A DNA stretch of 32,539 nucleotides, from contig JAEWBF010000002.1 of the NCBI GenBank assembly GCA_023391285.1, positions 1-32,539 of the forward strand, read 5' to 3'. Under the pieces are notes generated by a model. That model did not search any database. It was not told the origin of the DNA and worked only from the letters and a program-made list of their open reading frames with translations. Below, piece by piece: positions 1-8,365 of this stretch (positions are counted from its first letter, which is position 1; each line of letters starts with the position of its first letter). This DNA is from Verrucomicrobiota bacterium (GTDB lineage Bacteria > Verrucomicrobiota > Verrucomicrobiia > Opitutales > Opitutaceae). The position numbers and the translations under genes were made by a program.

Positions 1-2
1 CG

Positions 3-2003
3 CGCATCCAGCTCGCCACCGAAGACCTCGCGCAACCACTTTTCGGATACGCCGACCTGCCGCGCCTCGCCGCTCCTTTCGGCGCCGACTGGCGCGGCTA
101 CCCCGCCTCCGATCGTCTCGTCTTCACCGCCCTCGGCGCCTTCACCCGGATTTTCGGACTTTTCCTCACCGTCAACCTCGCCCTCGCCGCCGTCCACGTC
201 CTCAACGCCGTCTCCTTCTACCTCTGCGCTCGCTTCCTGCGCTGGCCCGTCGCATGGGCCTTCGCCACCGCCCTTCTCTTCACGTTTTCCAACTACAATT
301 TCCGCTGGGGCATCACGTTTTCCTTTTCCCTCTCCTTCGTCATTCCGCCCCTTCTCCTGCTCTGCGGGTGGATCGCGCGGAACGCCCCCGCCATCCGCCC
401 CCGCCCATGGCTCTTCGCCGCCGTCGCGCTCGGCGCCTGGTTCGCCACCGCCAACCCCTACCTCACGTTCTTCGCCGCTCAACTCGTCATCCTCTCCGCC
501 GGCCTCCAACTGCTCCGCCAGCGCGACCGCGCCCGCCTTCGCGCTGCCGGCCTCTTTCTCGCCACGCTCCTCGCCGGCTTCCTCCTCCACTACGCCGCTT
601 ACTTTCTTTCGTCTTCCGACGCCCACACGACCTTCGCCCGCAACTACGCCGCCTCCGAAATCTACGCCCTCAAACCCGCCGATCTCGTCATCCCACCCGC
701 CGAACACCGCCTCCCGCTCTTCGGCCAAATCGGCGAAGCCTTCCGCGCCCAATCCGTCCTCCCCGGCGAATTTTTCCTCAACTACCTCGGCGTATTCGGA
801 ATCCTGGGACTCGCCGTCCTCCTCTGGTCCGCCGTTCGCGCCGTCGCCCAGCCGCGACGCTTCCGCCTCCCGGACGCCTCGCTCACCGTCGCGTGGACTC
901 TTCTCTTTTCCGCCGTCGGCGGACTCAATTCCCTCCTCGCCCTCGCCGGCTTCGACCTTTTCCGCGCCAGCAATCGCAACAGCATCTTCCTCCTCGTCTG
1001 GGCGCTCTGGTTCTTCGGCCGTTTCGCCCATCGCCACACGCGCCTCCTCCCGCGCCCAGTCCAACTCGCCCTCGCTCTCCTCATCGCCGCCATCGGCCTT
1101 TTCGACAGCCTCCCCCAACTCCGCGCCCGCACCCTTCTTCACGCCCACGCCAACACGCTCCGCCACACCGCCGAACTCACCTCCGCGCTCGAACAACAAC
1201 TCGGCCCCTCCGCCGCAATCTTCCAAATCCCTTCTCCTCCCTTCCCGGAAGCCGGTCGCATCGGCCAAATGGACGACTACGCGCAGTTCCTCCCGTTCCT
1301 CACGTCTTCGACGCTGCGTTTCTCCTACGGCGCACTCCGCGACACTCCCGCCGCCACTTACCTCGACGCCCTCGCCCACGCGCCGACTCCTCTTCTCCTC
1401 TCCACCTTGGAATCCGCCGGCTTCGACGCCCTCTGGATCGATCAACGCGCCTCGCCCGCCCGAACTGATCGCCTTCTTTCCGAACTCCACGCCGCCGGCC
1501 GCCACGAAATCCCGCAGACCTCGCTCCCCCACATCCACGTCATCCGCCTTCAACCGCAGCCCACACCCGTCCTGCCCAACCTTTTTGATCCGCGCATCCT
1601 CCCTCCGTGGAATCCCGCCGCGCCCGATTCCGCTCCGCGCCTCGCACTCCTCGACGGCTGGCACGGACCGGAACGCAATGCCTCGTCCCTCTGGCGCTGG
1701 GCTGGCCGCAACGCTTCCGTTGGCTTCCGTCTCGAAACACCCGCCACCGTCCAACTCGCGTTCACCGCTTTCAGCGGCAGCCCCGGCCAAGTTCGCCTCG
1801 AACTCGACAACCGGGAGATCTGGCGCGCCCCCACCTCGTGGCAAACCCGCCCACACCACGAAGTCGATCTCACTCTCCCCGCCGGCTCACACCGCCTCGT
1901 CTGGCACTTCGAAGGTCCCGTCCGCCGCGCCTCCCCCGGCGACCCTCGCCAAATCGGCTTCGCCCTCGCCGACCTCCAAGCTACCTTCCGGCCAGCGCCC
2001 TGA
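3..2003 (+). CDS. Polytopic membrane protein, GT-C/YfhO-like, N-terminally cut by the window edge
   Basis: The frame is open from the first full codon at position 3 to the stop at 2001-2003 (666 residues), so the true start lies outside the window. Most of the first 400 residues are hydrophobic segments separated by short Arg-rich loops, as in GT-C glycosyltransferases and YfhO-like proteins. A soluble part follows from about residue 425, and the last 150 residues look beta-rich (for example VRLELDNREIW and HRLVWHFEG), suggesting a carbohydrate-binding-like sandwich facing outside. I see no diagnostic catalytic motif, so the family is inferred from topology and from the adjacent glycosyltransferases. 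It probably transfers or handles a lipid-linked sugar. The in-frame ATG at 1269 is internal and not the start. A 115-bp gap with no recognised signal separates it from the next gene. Confidence 0.75.
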   Translation, partial: RIQLATEDLAQPLFGYADLPRLAAPFGADWRGYPASDRLVFTALGAFTRIFGLFLTVNLALAAVHVLNAVSFYLCARFLRWPVAWAFATALLFTFSNYNFRWGITFSFSLSFVIPPLLLLCGWIARNAPAIRPRPWLFAAVALGAWFATANPYLTFFAAQLVILSAGLQLLRQRDRARLRAAGLFLATLLAGFLLHYAAYFLSSSDAHTTFARNYAASEIYALKPADLVIPPAEHRLPLFGQIGEAFRAQSVLPGEFFLNYLGVFGILGLAVLLWSAVRAVAQPRRFRLPDASLTVAWTLLFSAVGGLNSLLALAGFDLFRASNRNSIFLLVWALWFFGRFAHRHTRLLPRPVQLALALLIAAIGLFDSLPQLRARTLLHAHANTLRHTAELTSALEQQLGPSAAIFQIPSPPFPEAGRIGQMDDYAQFLPFLTSSTLRFSYGALRDTPAATYLDALAHAPTPLLLSTLESAGFDALWIDQRASPARTDRLLSELHAAGRHEIPQTSLPHIHVIRLQPQPTPVLPNLFDPRILPPWNPAAPDSAPRLALLDGWHGPERNASSLWRWAGRNASVGFRLETPATVQLAFTAFSGSPGQVRLELDNREIWRAPTSWQTRPHHEVDLTLPAGSHRLVWHFEGPVRRASPGDPRQIGFALADLQATFRPAP

Positions 2004-2118
2004 GCCACCTGCCCAGCTCCTTTTGCGATCTCGCGCTCTCTGCGGTTAACGCCTCCCGCCGCAAAAATCCTTCCCAACCTTTCTCGCGCGCCCAATTCTC
2101 CCCGGCTCTTTCAACCGC

Positions 2119-3759
2119 ATGCCTCCGGCCCGCTCTTCATCGCCTAGCGACGCCCAATCGTGGCGCGTTGCCCGTTACGGCGGTCTTTTCTACGACGATT
2201 TTTCCACCGACTCCGCCTGGCTGCGCGAAGAGGGTTTCCTCCAATTGCCTCCGTGCCATGGCGTCGACGAACTCGTCCTTCGCGGCGAATTCCGCCCGCA
2301 CCCGAACGCCCGCTCGCTCGAGCAAAGCCCGCCCACGCTCACTTGCCTGCTCGACGGCCGCCCCGTCGCGACACTCCGCGACCTCGAGCCCGCTCCGTTC
2401 GAAATCCGCATCCCGCTTCCGCCCGACTCCGCCGCCCGCGGCCCGCGCATCGTTCTTCGTCTCGGCGGCGTCAGCGTCACCAACTTCCTCGCCTGGCTCG
2501 GTCGCATCTCCGGCCTCGCCCCCCTCCAACACTTCCGCACCCAAACCAAAAACCGTCAGCTCCGCATCGCCACGCTGGCCACCGACTCCGGCGAAACGAT
2601 CTTCGATTTCTCTCTGCGCCACGCCGCCTACTCGCTCGCCTTCGCCCGCCAGCGCACGCGTCTCGAGTTCAATCTCATCGGCTTCCTCACCGCCGATCTC
2701 GGCGTCGGCGAATCCGCCCGCTGCATGGCCCGCGCCGCCCAGGCCGCCGGCATCGCCACCGCCCTCGTCCCGCTCAAGCTCCACTGCAAGAATCCGCAAA
2801 CCGACACGTCCTTCGCCGCCCAGCTGCAGGAAACAAACCCCTACCGCGTCAACATCGTCCACATCGACGCCCCCGCCTCCCGCGACATCGATCACCACCA
2901 CGGCAAAGCGTTCCGCGCCGGCAAATACAACATCGGCTACTGGGCCTGGGAACTTCTCGAGTTCCCCGACCCGTGGGTCCCCAACTTCACCTACTTCCAG
3001 GAAATTTGGACCCCGAGCGATTTCGCCCGCAGCGCCATCGCCACCAAATCTCCCCTCCCCGTTCTCGCGATGCCGCACGCGATTTCCTTCAACCGCCCCA
3101 CCGGCGACCATCGCGCCCACTTCAATCTCCCGCCCGACAAATTCCTCTTCCTCTTCCTCTACGATCTCAACTCCTACTCCGAACGCAAAAACCCCCGCGC
3201 CGTCATCGAGGCCTTTCGCGCCTCCGGCCTCGTCCATCGCGGCGCCGCCCTCGTCATCAAGGTCCAAAATGCGAAACAAAACCCCGACGACTTCGCCGCG
3301 CTCCAAGCCTCCGTGCGCGATCTCCCCGGCACCGTTCTCCTCACCGGCACGCTCCCGCGCGAAGACATTTACCGCCTCGAAGCCGCCTGCGATTGCTTCG
3401 TTTCCCTCCACCGCTCCGAGGGTTTCGGCCTCGCCGTCGCCGAATGCATGTATCTCGGCAAACCCGTGATTTCCACCGACTGGTCCGCCACCGCCGAATA
3501 CCTCGACGCCACCAACGGCTGCCCCGTCCGCTCCTCCCTCGTCCCGATCGAGCGCAGCCACGGCCCTTACAGCAAAGGACAACTCTGGGCCCAACCCGAC
3601 ACCGCCCACGCCGCCGAATGGATGCAACGCCTCTTCAACGACCGCGCCCTCGCCGCCTCGCTCGGCGCCGCCGCCCGCGCCACCATCGAAACCCGTTTCT
3701 CCCCCACCGCCGTCGGCACCCTCTACCGCCGCCGTCTCGAATCCATCGCCACCTTCTAG
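2119..3759 (+). CDS. Glycosyltransferase family 4 with N-terminal beta domain
   Basis: 546 residues. The first 170 or so look like a beta-rich accessory domain (SVTNFLAWLGRISGL closes it), followed by a GT-B glycosyltransferase starting near FNLIGFLTADLGVGES (about residue 183), where the Gly-rich loop of the acceptor domain is expected. The C-terminal Rossmann half carries RKNP, which aligns with the usual R-K-N element after strand beta-1, and the retaining GT4 EX7E motif EGFGLAVAE at residues 434-442, which contacts the nucleotide sugar. It most likely adds a sugar to a cell-surface glycan at the cytoplasmic face of the membrane. The accessory domain resembles in style the beta-rich C-terminus of the upstream gene. 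The ATG at 2119 has no Shine-Dalgarno motif upstream. Donor and acceptor cannot be read from the sequence. Confidence 0.88.
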   Translation: MPPARSSSPSDAQSWRVARYGGLFYDDFSTDSAWLREEGFLQLPPCHGVDELVLRGEFRPHPNARSLEQSPPTLTCLLDGRPVATLRDLEPAPFEIRIPLPPDSAARGPRIVLRLGGVSVTNFLAWLGRISGLAPLQHFRTQTKNRQLRIATLATDSGETIFDFSLRHAAYSLAFARQRTRLEFNLIGFLTADLGVGESARCMARAAQAAGIATALVPLKLHCKNPQTDTSFAAQLQETNPYRVNIVHIDAPASRDIDHHHGKAFRAGKYNIGYWAWELLEFPDPWVPNFTYFQEIWTPSDFARSAIATKSPLPVLAMPHAISFNRPTGDHRAHFNLPPDKFLFLFLYDLNSYSERKNPRAVIEAFRASGLVHRGAALVIKVQNAKQNPDDFAALQASVRDLPGTVLLTGTLPREDIYRLEAACDCFVSLHRSEGFGLAVAECMYLGKPVISTDWSATAEYLDATNGCPVRSSLVPIERSHGPYSKGQLWAQPDTAHAAEWMQRLFNDRALAASLGAAARATIETRFSPTAVGTLYRRRLESIATF

Positions 3760-3796
3760 GCCAGAGCTGGCACCCTCTCTTTGTTATCCCCTCTTT

Positions 3797-3818
3797 TGTC
3801 ATTCTGAGCGAAGCGAAG
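3797..3818 (+). repeat. Dispersed repeat, TCATTCTGAGCGAAGCGAAG type, copy 1
   Basis: A 22-nt sequence (core tcattctgagcgaagcgaag) is identical at 15867-15888. Here it is followed by a short possible hairpin (agcc-gaa-ggct, about 3822-3832). It lies in the 141-bp gap between a glycosyltransferase and a membrane protein. From memory the same core is a common intergenic repeat in unrelated bacteria; its function is unknown. Confidence 0.8.
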
Positions 3819-3900
3819 TCTAGCCGAAGGCTGGTTCGACATCCAGTTAGACGCTCGCATGCCGCTCGCCCGTTCCGAGCGCCATCGCCCTCGCGCTGAC

Positions 3901-5727
3901 ATGTCCCCCACTGCGCTCCTCCTCCTCGCCGCTCTCCCGCTCGCCCTTCTCCTCAACGGCTACGCTCTCGCCGCGCGGCTTCACTCCTTCACGCCCGCCA
4001 CACGTCTCGCCGTCGCGCTCCTCGCCGGCCTGTTTGTCCTCTCCTTCAGCCTATCGATCGCGAACTTCTTTCTCCCGCTCTCCGCCTTCGTCTCCGCCCT
4101 CTGTTTCTGGCCCGCCGCCGCGCCGCTCTTCCACCACCCCACCCGCGCTCAGCTTCAACACGACATCGCTCACACACTCCGCTCTCGCAAATCGCTCTTC
4201 GCTCTCGCGCTCGCCGTCCTCTCCCTCGCCGCCCTCGTCTCGCCCGAACTCTCCCGCCCCGGTCTCGTCTTCTACGACGCCTCCGCCAACCACGACGCCT
4301 ACTTCTGGATCTCCGGCGCAAAGCGTCTTCAAGCGCACACCTACATGGAGATCGCCGCCGTCGATCCCGCGCACCCTTGGGCCAACATCACTGCCGCCTT
4401 TTCCGGCTGGCAGCCGCAATGGGGCCGCGTCGCCGCCGAAAACCTTCTCGCCGCCGTCGCCTCGCTCACCGTCCGCGATCCCGTCGAAATCTACCTCGCC
4501 GCCACCGCCGCGCTCCTCCCCGCCTGGATCGCCGCCGCCTTTCTCGTTGTCACCACTTTCTGGTTACACCGGCTCGGCTGGCTCGCCACCGCCGCGCTCG
4601 TCCTCTTCCAGCCGCTCTTCCTCTTCTCCCGCAACAACGGCAATCTCCCCAATCTCTTCGGCGCCCTCGCCGGCGCCGCCACCGTTGTCGCCTTTTCTCG
4701 CACCCTCGCCCGCAGCCCTGATCGCCCCGCCTGGCTCGCTTTCCTCGTCCTCGCGATCCACGCCCTGTTCCACAGCTACCCCGAGTTGCTCCCGTTCATC
4801 GCGATCCCCTGCGTCCTGTTGTTCCTCCGCCACCTCCGCGAACCTCACGCCTCCTTCACACCGCTCCTGATTGCCCTCGCGCTCGGCTTCTTCCTCAACC
4901 CCGCCACGTCCGTCCGGGCCTTCCACGGTCTCCTCCACTCGATCACCGTCGCGCGCATCGACATCGATTGGATCGACATCTTCGCCCAACTCCACGCATT
5001 CCAATACGCCCCTGCGCTCGCCACGCTCTCCATCCCCGCCGCGCTTTTTCTCGGGCCCACGTGGTGCCTCCTCGCCTCGCTCCTCCTGCTCGCGGCCCTC
5101 GTCATCGCGGTTCGCCACGCCCACGATCGCTTCGCTGCTGCCGCTTCGCTGTCGGGCGGCGCACTCCTCCTCGTTTATACGCTCCTCGCCGATTTCAGCT
5201 ACGGCTGGCAAAAGTCCGCCCAGTTCTCCGCCCTCTTCCTCGCCGCGGTCCTCCCCGTAGCGGTTTCGCCCCGCTTCACTTCCGCCGCAATCACCGCGCT
5301 TTTCCGCGCCAGTCTCCTCGCCTTCTTCGCCTGCGCTGTCGTCTTCCACGCGCTCGAACAACACAAATGGTCGCAGCGCAAAGCCCTCACTCACGACTGG
5401 CTCGCGTTGCGCGACTCTCAATCCAGCACCCGACTCGAAGCCGTGCGCGTCGAGCCCGCCACGTTTCCCTATCCGTTTTTCTACAGCATGTGGGCCGCGT
5501 ATTTTCTTCCTGATACACCAATCGTCTTCGGCGCTCACCAACACCCCGCGGGTTATCTCCGCAAAACCATCCTCCGCGCCGACGCCCCCGACGCTCCACC
5601 CGCGTCCGCCCTCCTCGTCGGCCGTCCACACTTGCCTGCTTCCTCTCCGAACGTCCCGCTGTTCGAAGCCGCCGACTTCTCCCTGATCAAATCCGCCAAC
5701 ATCCGCCTTCCGGAACACGCCGATTAG
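3901..5727 (+). CDS. Polytopic membrane protein, GT-C-like
   Basis: 608 residues from the ATG at 3901, which places the first membrane helix (ALLLLAALPLALLLNGYALA) directly at the N-terminus. An earlier in-frame ATG at 3859 would add 14 charged residues and is less likely. About ten or more hydrophobic helices run to roughly residue 500, followed by a soluble tail. An outward loop with YDASANHDAYFWISGAKR (about residues 125-142) contains acidic residues after the first helices, the place where GT39/GT-C enzymes keep catalytic Asp residues, but I cannot confirm a DD motif. Role inferred: membrane-embedded transferase or glycan-handling protein of the same surface-polysaccharide region. The next gene starts 25 bp downstream, so the two are probably cotranscribed. 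Confidence 0.78.
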   Translation: MSPTALLLLAALPLALLLNGYALAARLHSFTPATRLAVALLAGLFVLSFSLSIANFFLPLSAFVSALCFWPAAAPLFHHPTRAQLQHDIAHTLRSRKSLFALALAVLSLAALVSPELSRPGLVFYDASANHDAYFWISGAKRLQAHTYMEIAAVDPAHPWANITAAFSGWQPQWGRVAAENLLAAVASLTVRDPVEIYLAATAALLPAWIAAAFLVVTTFWLHRLGWLATAALVLFQPLFLFSRNNGNLPNLFGALAGAATVVAFSRTLARSPDRPAWLAFLVLAIHALFHSYPELLPFIAIPCVLLFLRHLREPHASFTPLLIALALGFFLNPATSVRAFHGLLHSITVARIDIDWIDIFAQLHAFQYAPALATLSIPAALFLGPTWCLLASLLLLAALVIAVRHAHDRFAAAASLSGGALLLVYTLLADFSYGWQKSAQFSALFLAAVLPVAVSPRFTSAAITALFRASLLAFFACAVVFHALEQHKWSQRKALTHDWLALRDSQSSTRLEAVRVEPATFPYPFFYSMWAAYFLPDTPIVFGAHQHPAGYLRKTILRADAPDAPPASALLVGRPHLPASSPNVPLFEAADFSLIKSANIRLPEHAD

Positions 5728-5752
5728 TGCCAACGTCGCGCTTTTCCGGTCC

Positions 5753-7015
5753 ATGCTGCTGATCGATCTCTCCCACACGAGCCACACTCCGGCACGCACC
5801 GGCATCCAACGCGTGGCGCGCGCGATCCTTCAGCACCTCGCCCCCAAAGCCCAGCCCATCACGCTCGATCCGTTCCTCGATACCTGGCGCCCGCTCGAGA
5901 ACTGGGAACTCGCCAACCTCGCCCAAACGCAAGGCGGACGTAAACGCGGCGCCCATTGGCCGCTCGCCGCCCAACTTCGCGGACGCCTCCGTCGCACCTT
6001 CGGCCGCCCCTCCGCCCACGCGCTCCGCGGCGACTTCGATGCCCTCATCGAGCCCGAACTTTTCACCCCCGCCGTCGCGCGCAACTTTCCCAAACTCTTT
6101 CCCCACGTCCGCGGCCCGCGCGTCGCCCTCTTCCTCGACGCCCTTCCGCTCCGCTTTCCCGAATTCACCCCGCCCGCCACCGTCGCCCGTTTCCCCGCCT
6201 ACCTCCGCGAACTCCTCCACTTCGATGGGATCGCCGCCATCTCCGCCGACTCCCGCGATTCCCTCCTTTCCTATTGGCAGTGGCTCGGCATCTCCACCCC
6301 GCCCCCCGTCCTCGCCCTCCCCCTCGGCGTGGACGTCGAAAAGTGTCATACATTAGATGACACTTCCCTTCCGTTGTCTCGCGGTCCCGTCGTTCCGTCG
6401 TCCCGTCGCCCCGTAGTCCGTAGTCCCGTAGTCCGTAGTCCCGTGGTCCGTAGTCCCGTGGTCCGTAGTCCCGTTGTCCTCAGCATCGGCACTCTCGAAG
6501 GCCGCAAAAACCACCTCGCCCTCCTCGACGCCGCCGAATCCCTCTGGTCGCGCGGCGCCACGTTCGAACTCCGTCTCATCGGCCACGCCAACGCCACTGG
6601 CGCCGCCACCCTCGCCCGCCTTAAATCCCTTCAAGCCGCCGGCCGTCCGCTTCGCTACGATGGCCCCGCGTCCGACGAAACCATCGCGCAAGCTTACGCC
6701 GACTGCGCCTTCACGGTTTACCCTTCCGTCGCCGAAGGCTTCGGGCTCCCCGTCATCGAAAGTCTCGCCCGCGGCAAACCGTGCATCTGCTCCGCCCGCG
6801 GCGCCCTCGGCGAAATTTCCCTCCACGGCGGCTGCCTCGCCCTCGATTCCGTCGATTCCGCCTCCATCGCCGCCGCCATCGAATCTCTTCTGCAAACGCC
6901 TTCCCGTCTCGCCGGCCTTTCCGCCGCCGCCCGCCAGCGCACGTTCAAATCGTGGGCCGACTACACCCGTGAATTGGAAACATGGATACGCACGCTTCCG
7001 CGCCGTCGCGACTGA
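5753..7015 (+). CDS. Glycosyltransferase family 4 with an in-frame repeat array in the interdomain linker
   Basis: 420 residues, GT-B fold. The N-terminal half has the acceptor-side loop TGIQRVARAI (about residues 23-32) and ends at LPLGVD (189-194). The C-terminal half starts at LSIGTLEGRKNH (from 243) and carries the EX7E motif EGFGLPVIE at 328-336. Between them are 48 residues (195-242) made of a Lys-Cys-His-Thr stretch and then five copies of Pro-Val-Val-Arg/Leu-Ser, encoded by a DNA repeat array. The paralogue at 9615-10634 has about 20 residues there. The linker joins the two Rossmann domains on the surface, so the insertion could be tolerated. The 3' end overlaps the next gene by 34 nt, implying coupled translation. 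It belongs to the same surface-glycan cluster; substrate unknown. The enzyme may be active or impaired, and the sequence alone does not tell. Confidence 0.88.
   Translation: MLLIDLSHTSHTPARTGIQRVARAILQHLAPKAQPITLDPFLDTWRPLENWELANLAQTQGGRKRGAHWPLAAQLRGRLRRTFGRPSAHALRGDFDALIEPELFTPAVARNFPKLFPHVRGPRVALFLDALPLRFPEFTPPATVARFPAYLRELLHFDGIAAISADSRDSLLSYWQWLGISTPPPVLALPLGVDVEKCHTLDDTSLPLSRGPVVPSSRRPVVRSPVVRSPVVRSPVVRSPVVLSIGTLEGRKNHLALLDAAESLWSRGATFELRLIGHANATGAATLARLKSLQAAGRPLRYDGPASDETIAQAYADCAFTVYPSVAEGFGLPVIESLARGKPCICSARGALGEISLHGGCLALDSVDSASIAAAIESLLQTPSRLAGLSAAARQRTFKSWADYTRELETWIRTLPRRRD
6341..6365 (+). repeat. AT-rich perfect inverted repeat inside a glycosyltransferase gene
   Basis: Two perfect 9-nt arms, aagtgtcat (6341-6349) and atgacactt (6357-6365), enclose a 7-nt loop. 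It is much more AT-rich than the surrounding gene and directly precedes the repeat array at 6371. It may be the end of an inserted repeat element or an independent hairpin or operator-like site. Confidence 0.7.
6371..6479 (+). repeat. Intragenic array of alternating 7- and 8-nt units (15-nt period)
   Basis: Units agtccgt (7 nt) and agtcccgt (8 nt) alternate strictly from about 6414 to 6479; a more degenerate stretch (ccgtcgttccgtcgtcccg) fills 6386-6410. The 15-nt period equals five codons, so gain or loss of a period keeps the reading frame. It encodes Pro-Val-Val-Arg-Ser repeats at residues 220-244 of the glycosyltransferase. The same family occurs outside genes at 32451-32521. Confidence 0.92.
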
Positions 7016-8277
7016 CTCCTCTGCTCATCGCGCTCTGCGTCGCCGTCGCCGCCGTCGGCGTCGCGTGGCCCGCCTGGGACATGTTCGGTCCCGAGCGAAA
7101 GCCGATCCTCCAAGGCTGGGACGATAGCTTCTACTACTTCTGGCTGCCCAGCGTTGTCATCGACGGCGACCTCGATTTCACCAACCAGCTCGAACAAGCC
7201 TCCACCTTGCACTCGGGCGTGCGCGACGACGCCCTGTCCGCGCCCCGCACCGACACCGGTTTCGTCGTCAACAAATACCCGCCCGGTTGGGCTCTCGGCA
7301 GCTTGCCGTTTTTCCTCGTCGCGCACGCGTTCGCTCCCGCGGACTCCACCGGTTTCGAACCGATCTATCTCTCCGCCGCTTGGTTCGGCCAGCTCCTCTA
7401 CGCCGCCGCCGGCCTCTGGCTCGCCTGCCGCATCGTCGCCCGCTTCTTCCCCGCCACCGCCGCGTCCGCCACCCTCATCGTCTGGCTCGCCAGTCCGCTC
7501 ATCTACTACCAAACCGCGCGGCTCTCCATGAGCCACAGCCAGGTGTTCGTCCTCGCTGTCCTCGCCTTCTGGTGCGCTCTGCGTATCCGCGAATCGGATG
7601 CACCCGTCCGGATCTGGGCGCTCCTCGGCTTCGCCTCCGCGATGCTCTTCGTCACCCGTAACGTCGCGCTCATCTACCTCGCGATGCCCGCCGCGTTGAT
7701 CCTGCCGCACCTTCGCTCCTTCCGCGCCATCGCCGCTCTCCTCGCCGGCGCGCTGATTCCCGCCGCTCTCCAACTCCTCGCCTGGCGCATCCTTTTCGGC
7801 TCGTGGATCGCCTACACTTACGGCGGCGAACGTTTCGATTTCTCCCAACTCTACCTCTTCGAGGTCCTCTTCTCTCCCCGCCACGGCTGGTTCTATTGGC
7901 ATCCGCTGCTCCTGCCCGCCATCGCCGCGTTCGCGATCTGGGGTTGGCGCCGCCTCGAGGGCATCACCTGGCTCTTCTCCCTCGTCGTCATCGTTTTCCT
8001 CCACGCTGCGTGGCCGACTTGGTGGCTCGGCTCATCCTTCGGCTATCGCGCCTTCGAAGTCCCAACGTTGTTCGCCATGATCGGCTTCGCCGCGCTCCTC
8101 ACCGCGGCCGCCCGCCGCAAATCCCTCCACCTCATCGCAACTATCGCCGCCCTGCTCGCCGTCGTGTGGAATCTCGCCCTCTTCGCTCTCTTCCTCACCC
8201 AACGTATTCCACGCCAAGAAGCCGTCACCTACTCCGACGCCGCCCACGCCCTCCTCCGCTGGTTCGCCAACCCCTGA
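6982..8277 (+). CDS. Polytopic membrane protein, GT39/GT-C-like
   Basis: 431 residues with about ten hydrophobic helices. The start ATG lies 34 nt before the stop of the preceding glycosyltransferase, so the two are translationally linked. After the first helix comes QGWDDSFYYFWLPS (residues about 40-53), an acidic DD pair in the first large outer loop, typical of GT39/ArnT-like GT-C enzymes where Asp is the catalytic base. A loop NKYPPGWALGSLP (about 95-107) matches the K-Y-P-P-G pattern common in this class. Inference: it transfers a sugar from a polyprenyl-phosphate donor to a glycan, lipid or protein at the outer face of the cytoplasmic membrane. Substrates are not deducible. No terminator follows, only a short palindrome at 8287-8298. 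Confidence 0.8.
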   Translation: MDTHASAPSRLTPLLIALCVAVAAVGVAWPAWDMFGPERKPILQGWDDSFYYFWLPSVVIDGDLDFTNQLEQASTLHSGVRDDALSAPRTDTGFVVNKYPPGWALGSLPFFLVAHAFAPADSTGFEPIYLSAAWFGQLLYAAAGLWLACRIVARFFPATAASATLIVWLASPLIYYQTARLSMSHSQVFVLAVLAFWCALRIRESDAPVRIWALLGFASAMLFVTRNVALIYLAMPAALILPHLRSFRAIAALLAGALIPAALQLLAWRILFGSWIAYTYGGERFDFSQLYLFEVLFSPRHGWFYWHPLLLPAIAAFAIWGWRRLEGITWLFSLVVIVFLHAAWPTWWLGSSFGYRAFEVPTLFAMIGFAALLTAAARRKSLHLIATIAALLAVVWNLALFALFLTQRIPRQEAVTYSDAAHALLRWFANP

Positions 8278-8365
8278 TCGGTAGGCCGCGAGCTCGCGCA
8301 CGCTTCCCCTCCCGGTTTCGAGTTTGCCAACCCCCACCCGCCACCTAGCCTCCCCGGCTCGTTCC

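Noticed and set aside
254..1468. 404-residue plus-strand open frame near the left edge
   Set aside because: Shadow of the membrane protein in frame 3, with Arg/Pro-rich nonsense sequence.
3859..3900. ATG 3859 as start of the membrane protein
   Set aside because: It would put 14 charged residues before the first helix and lies by the dispersed repeat; ATG 3901 gives the normal N-terminus.
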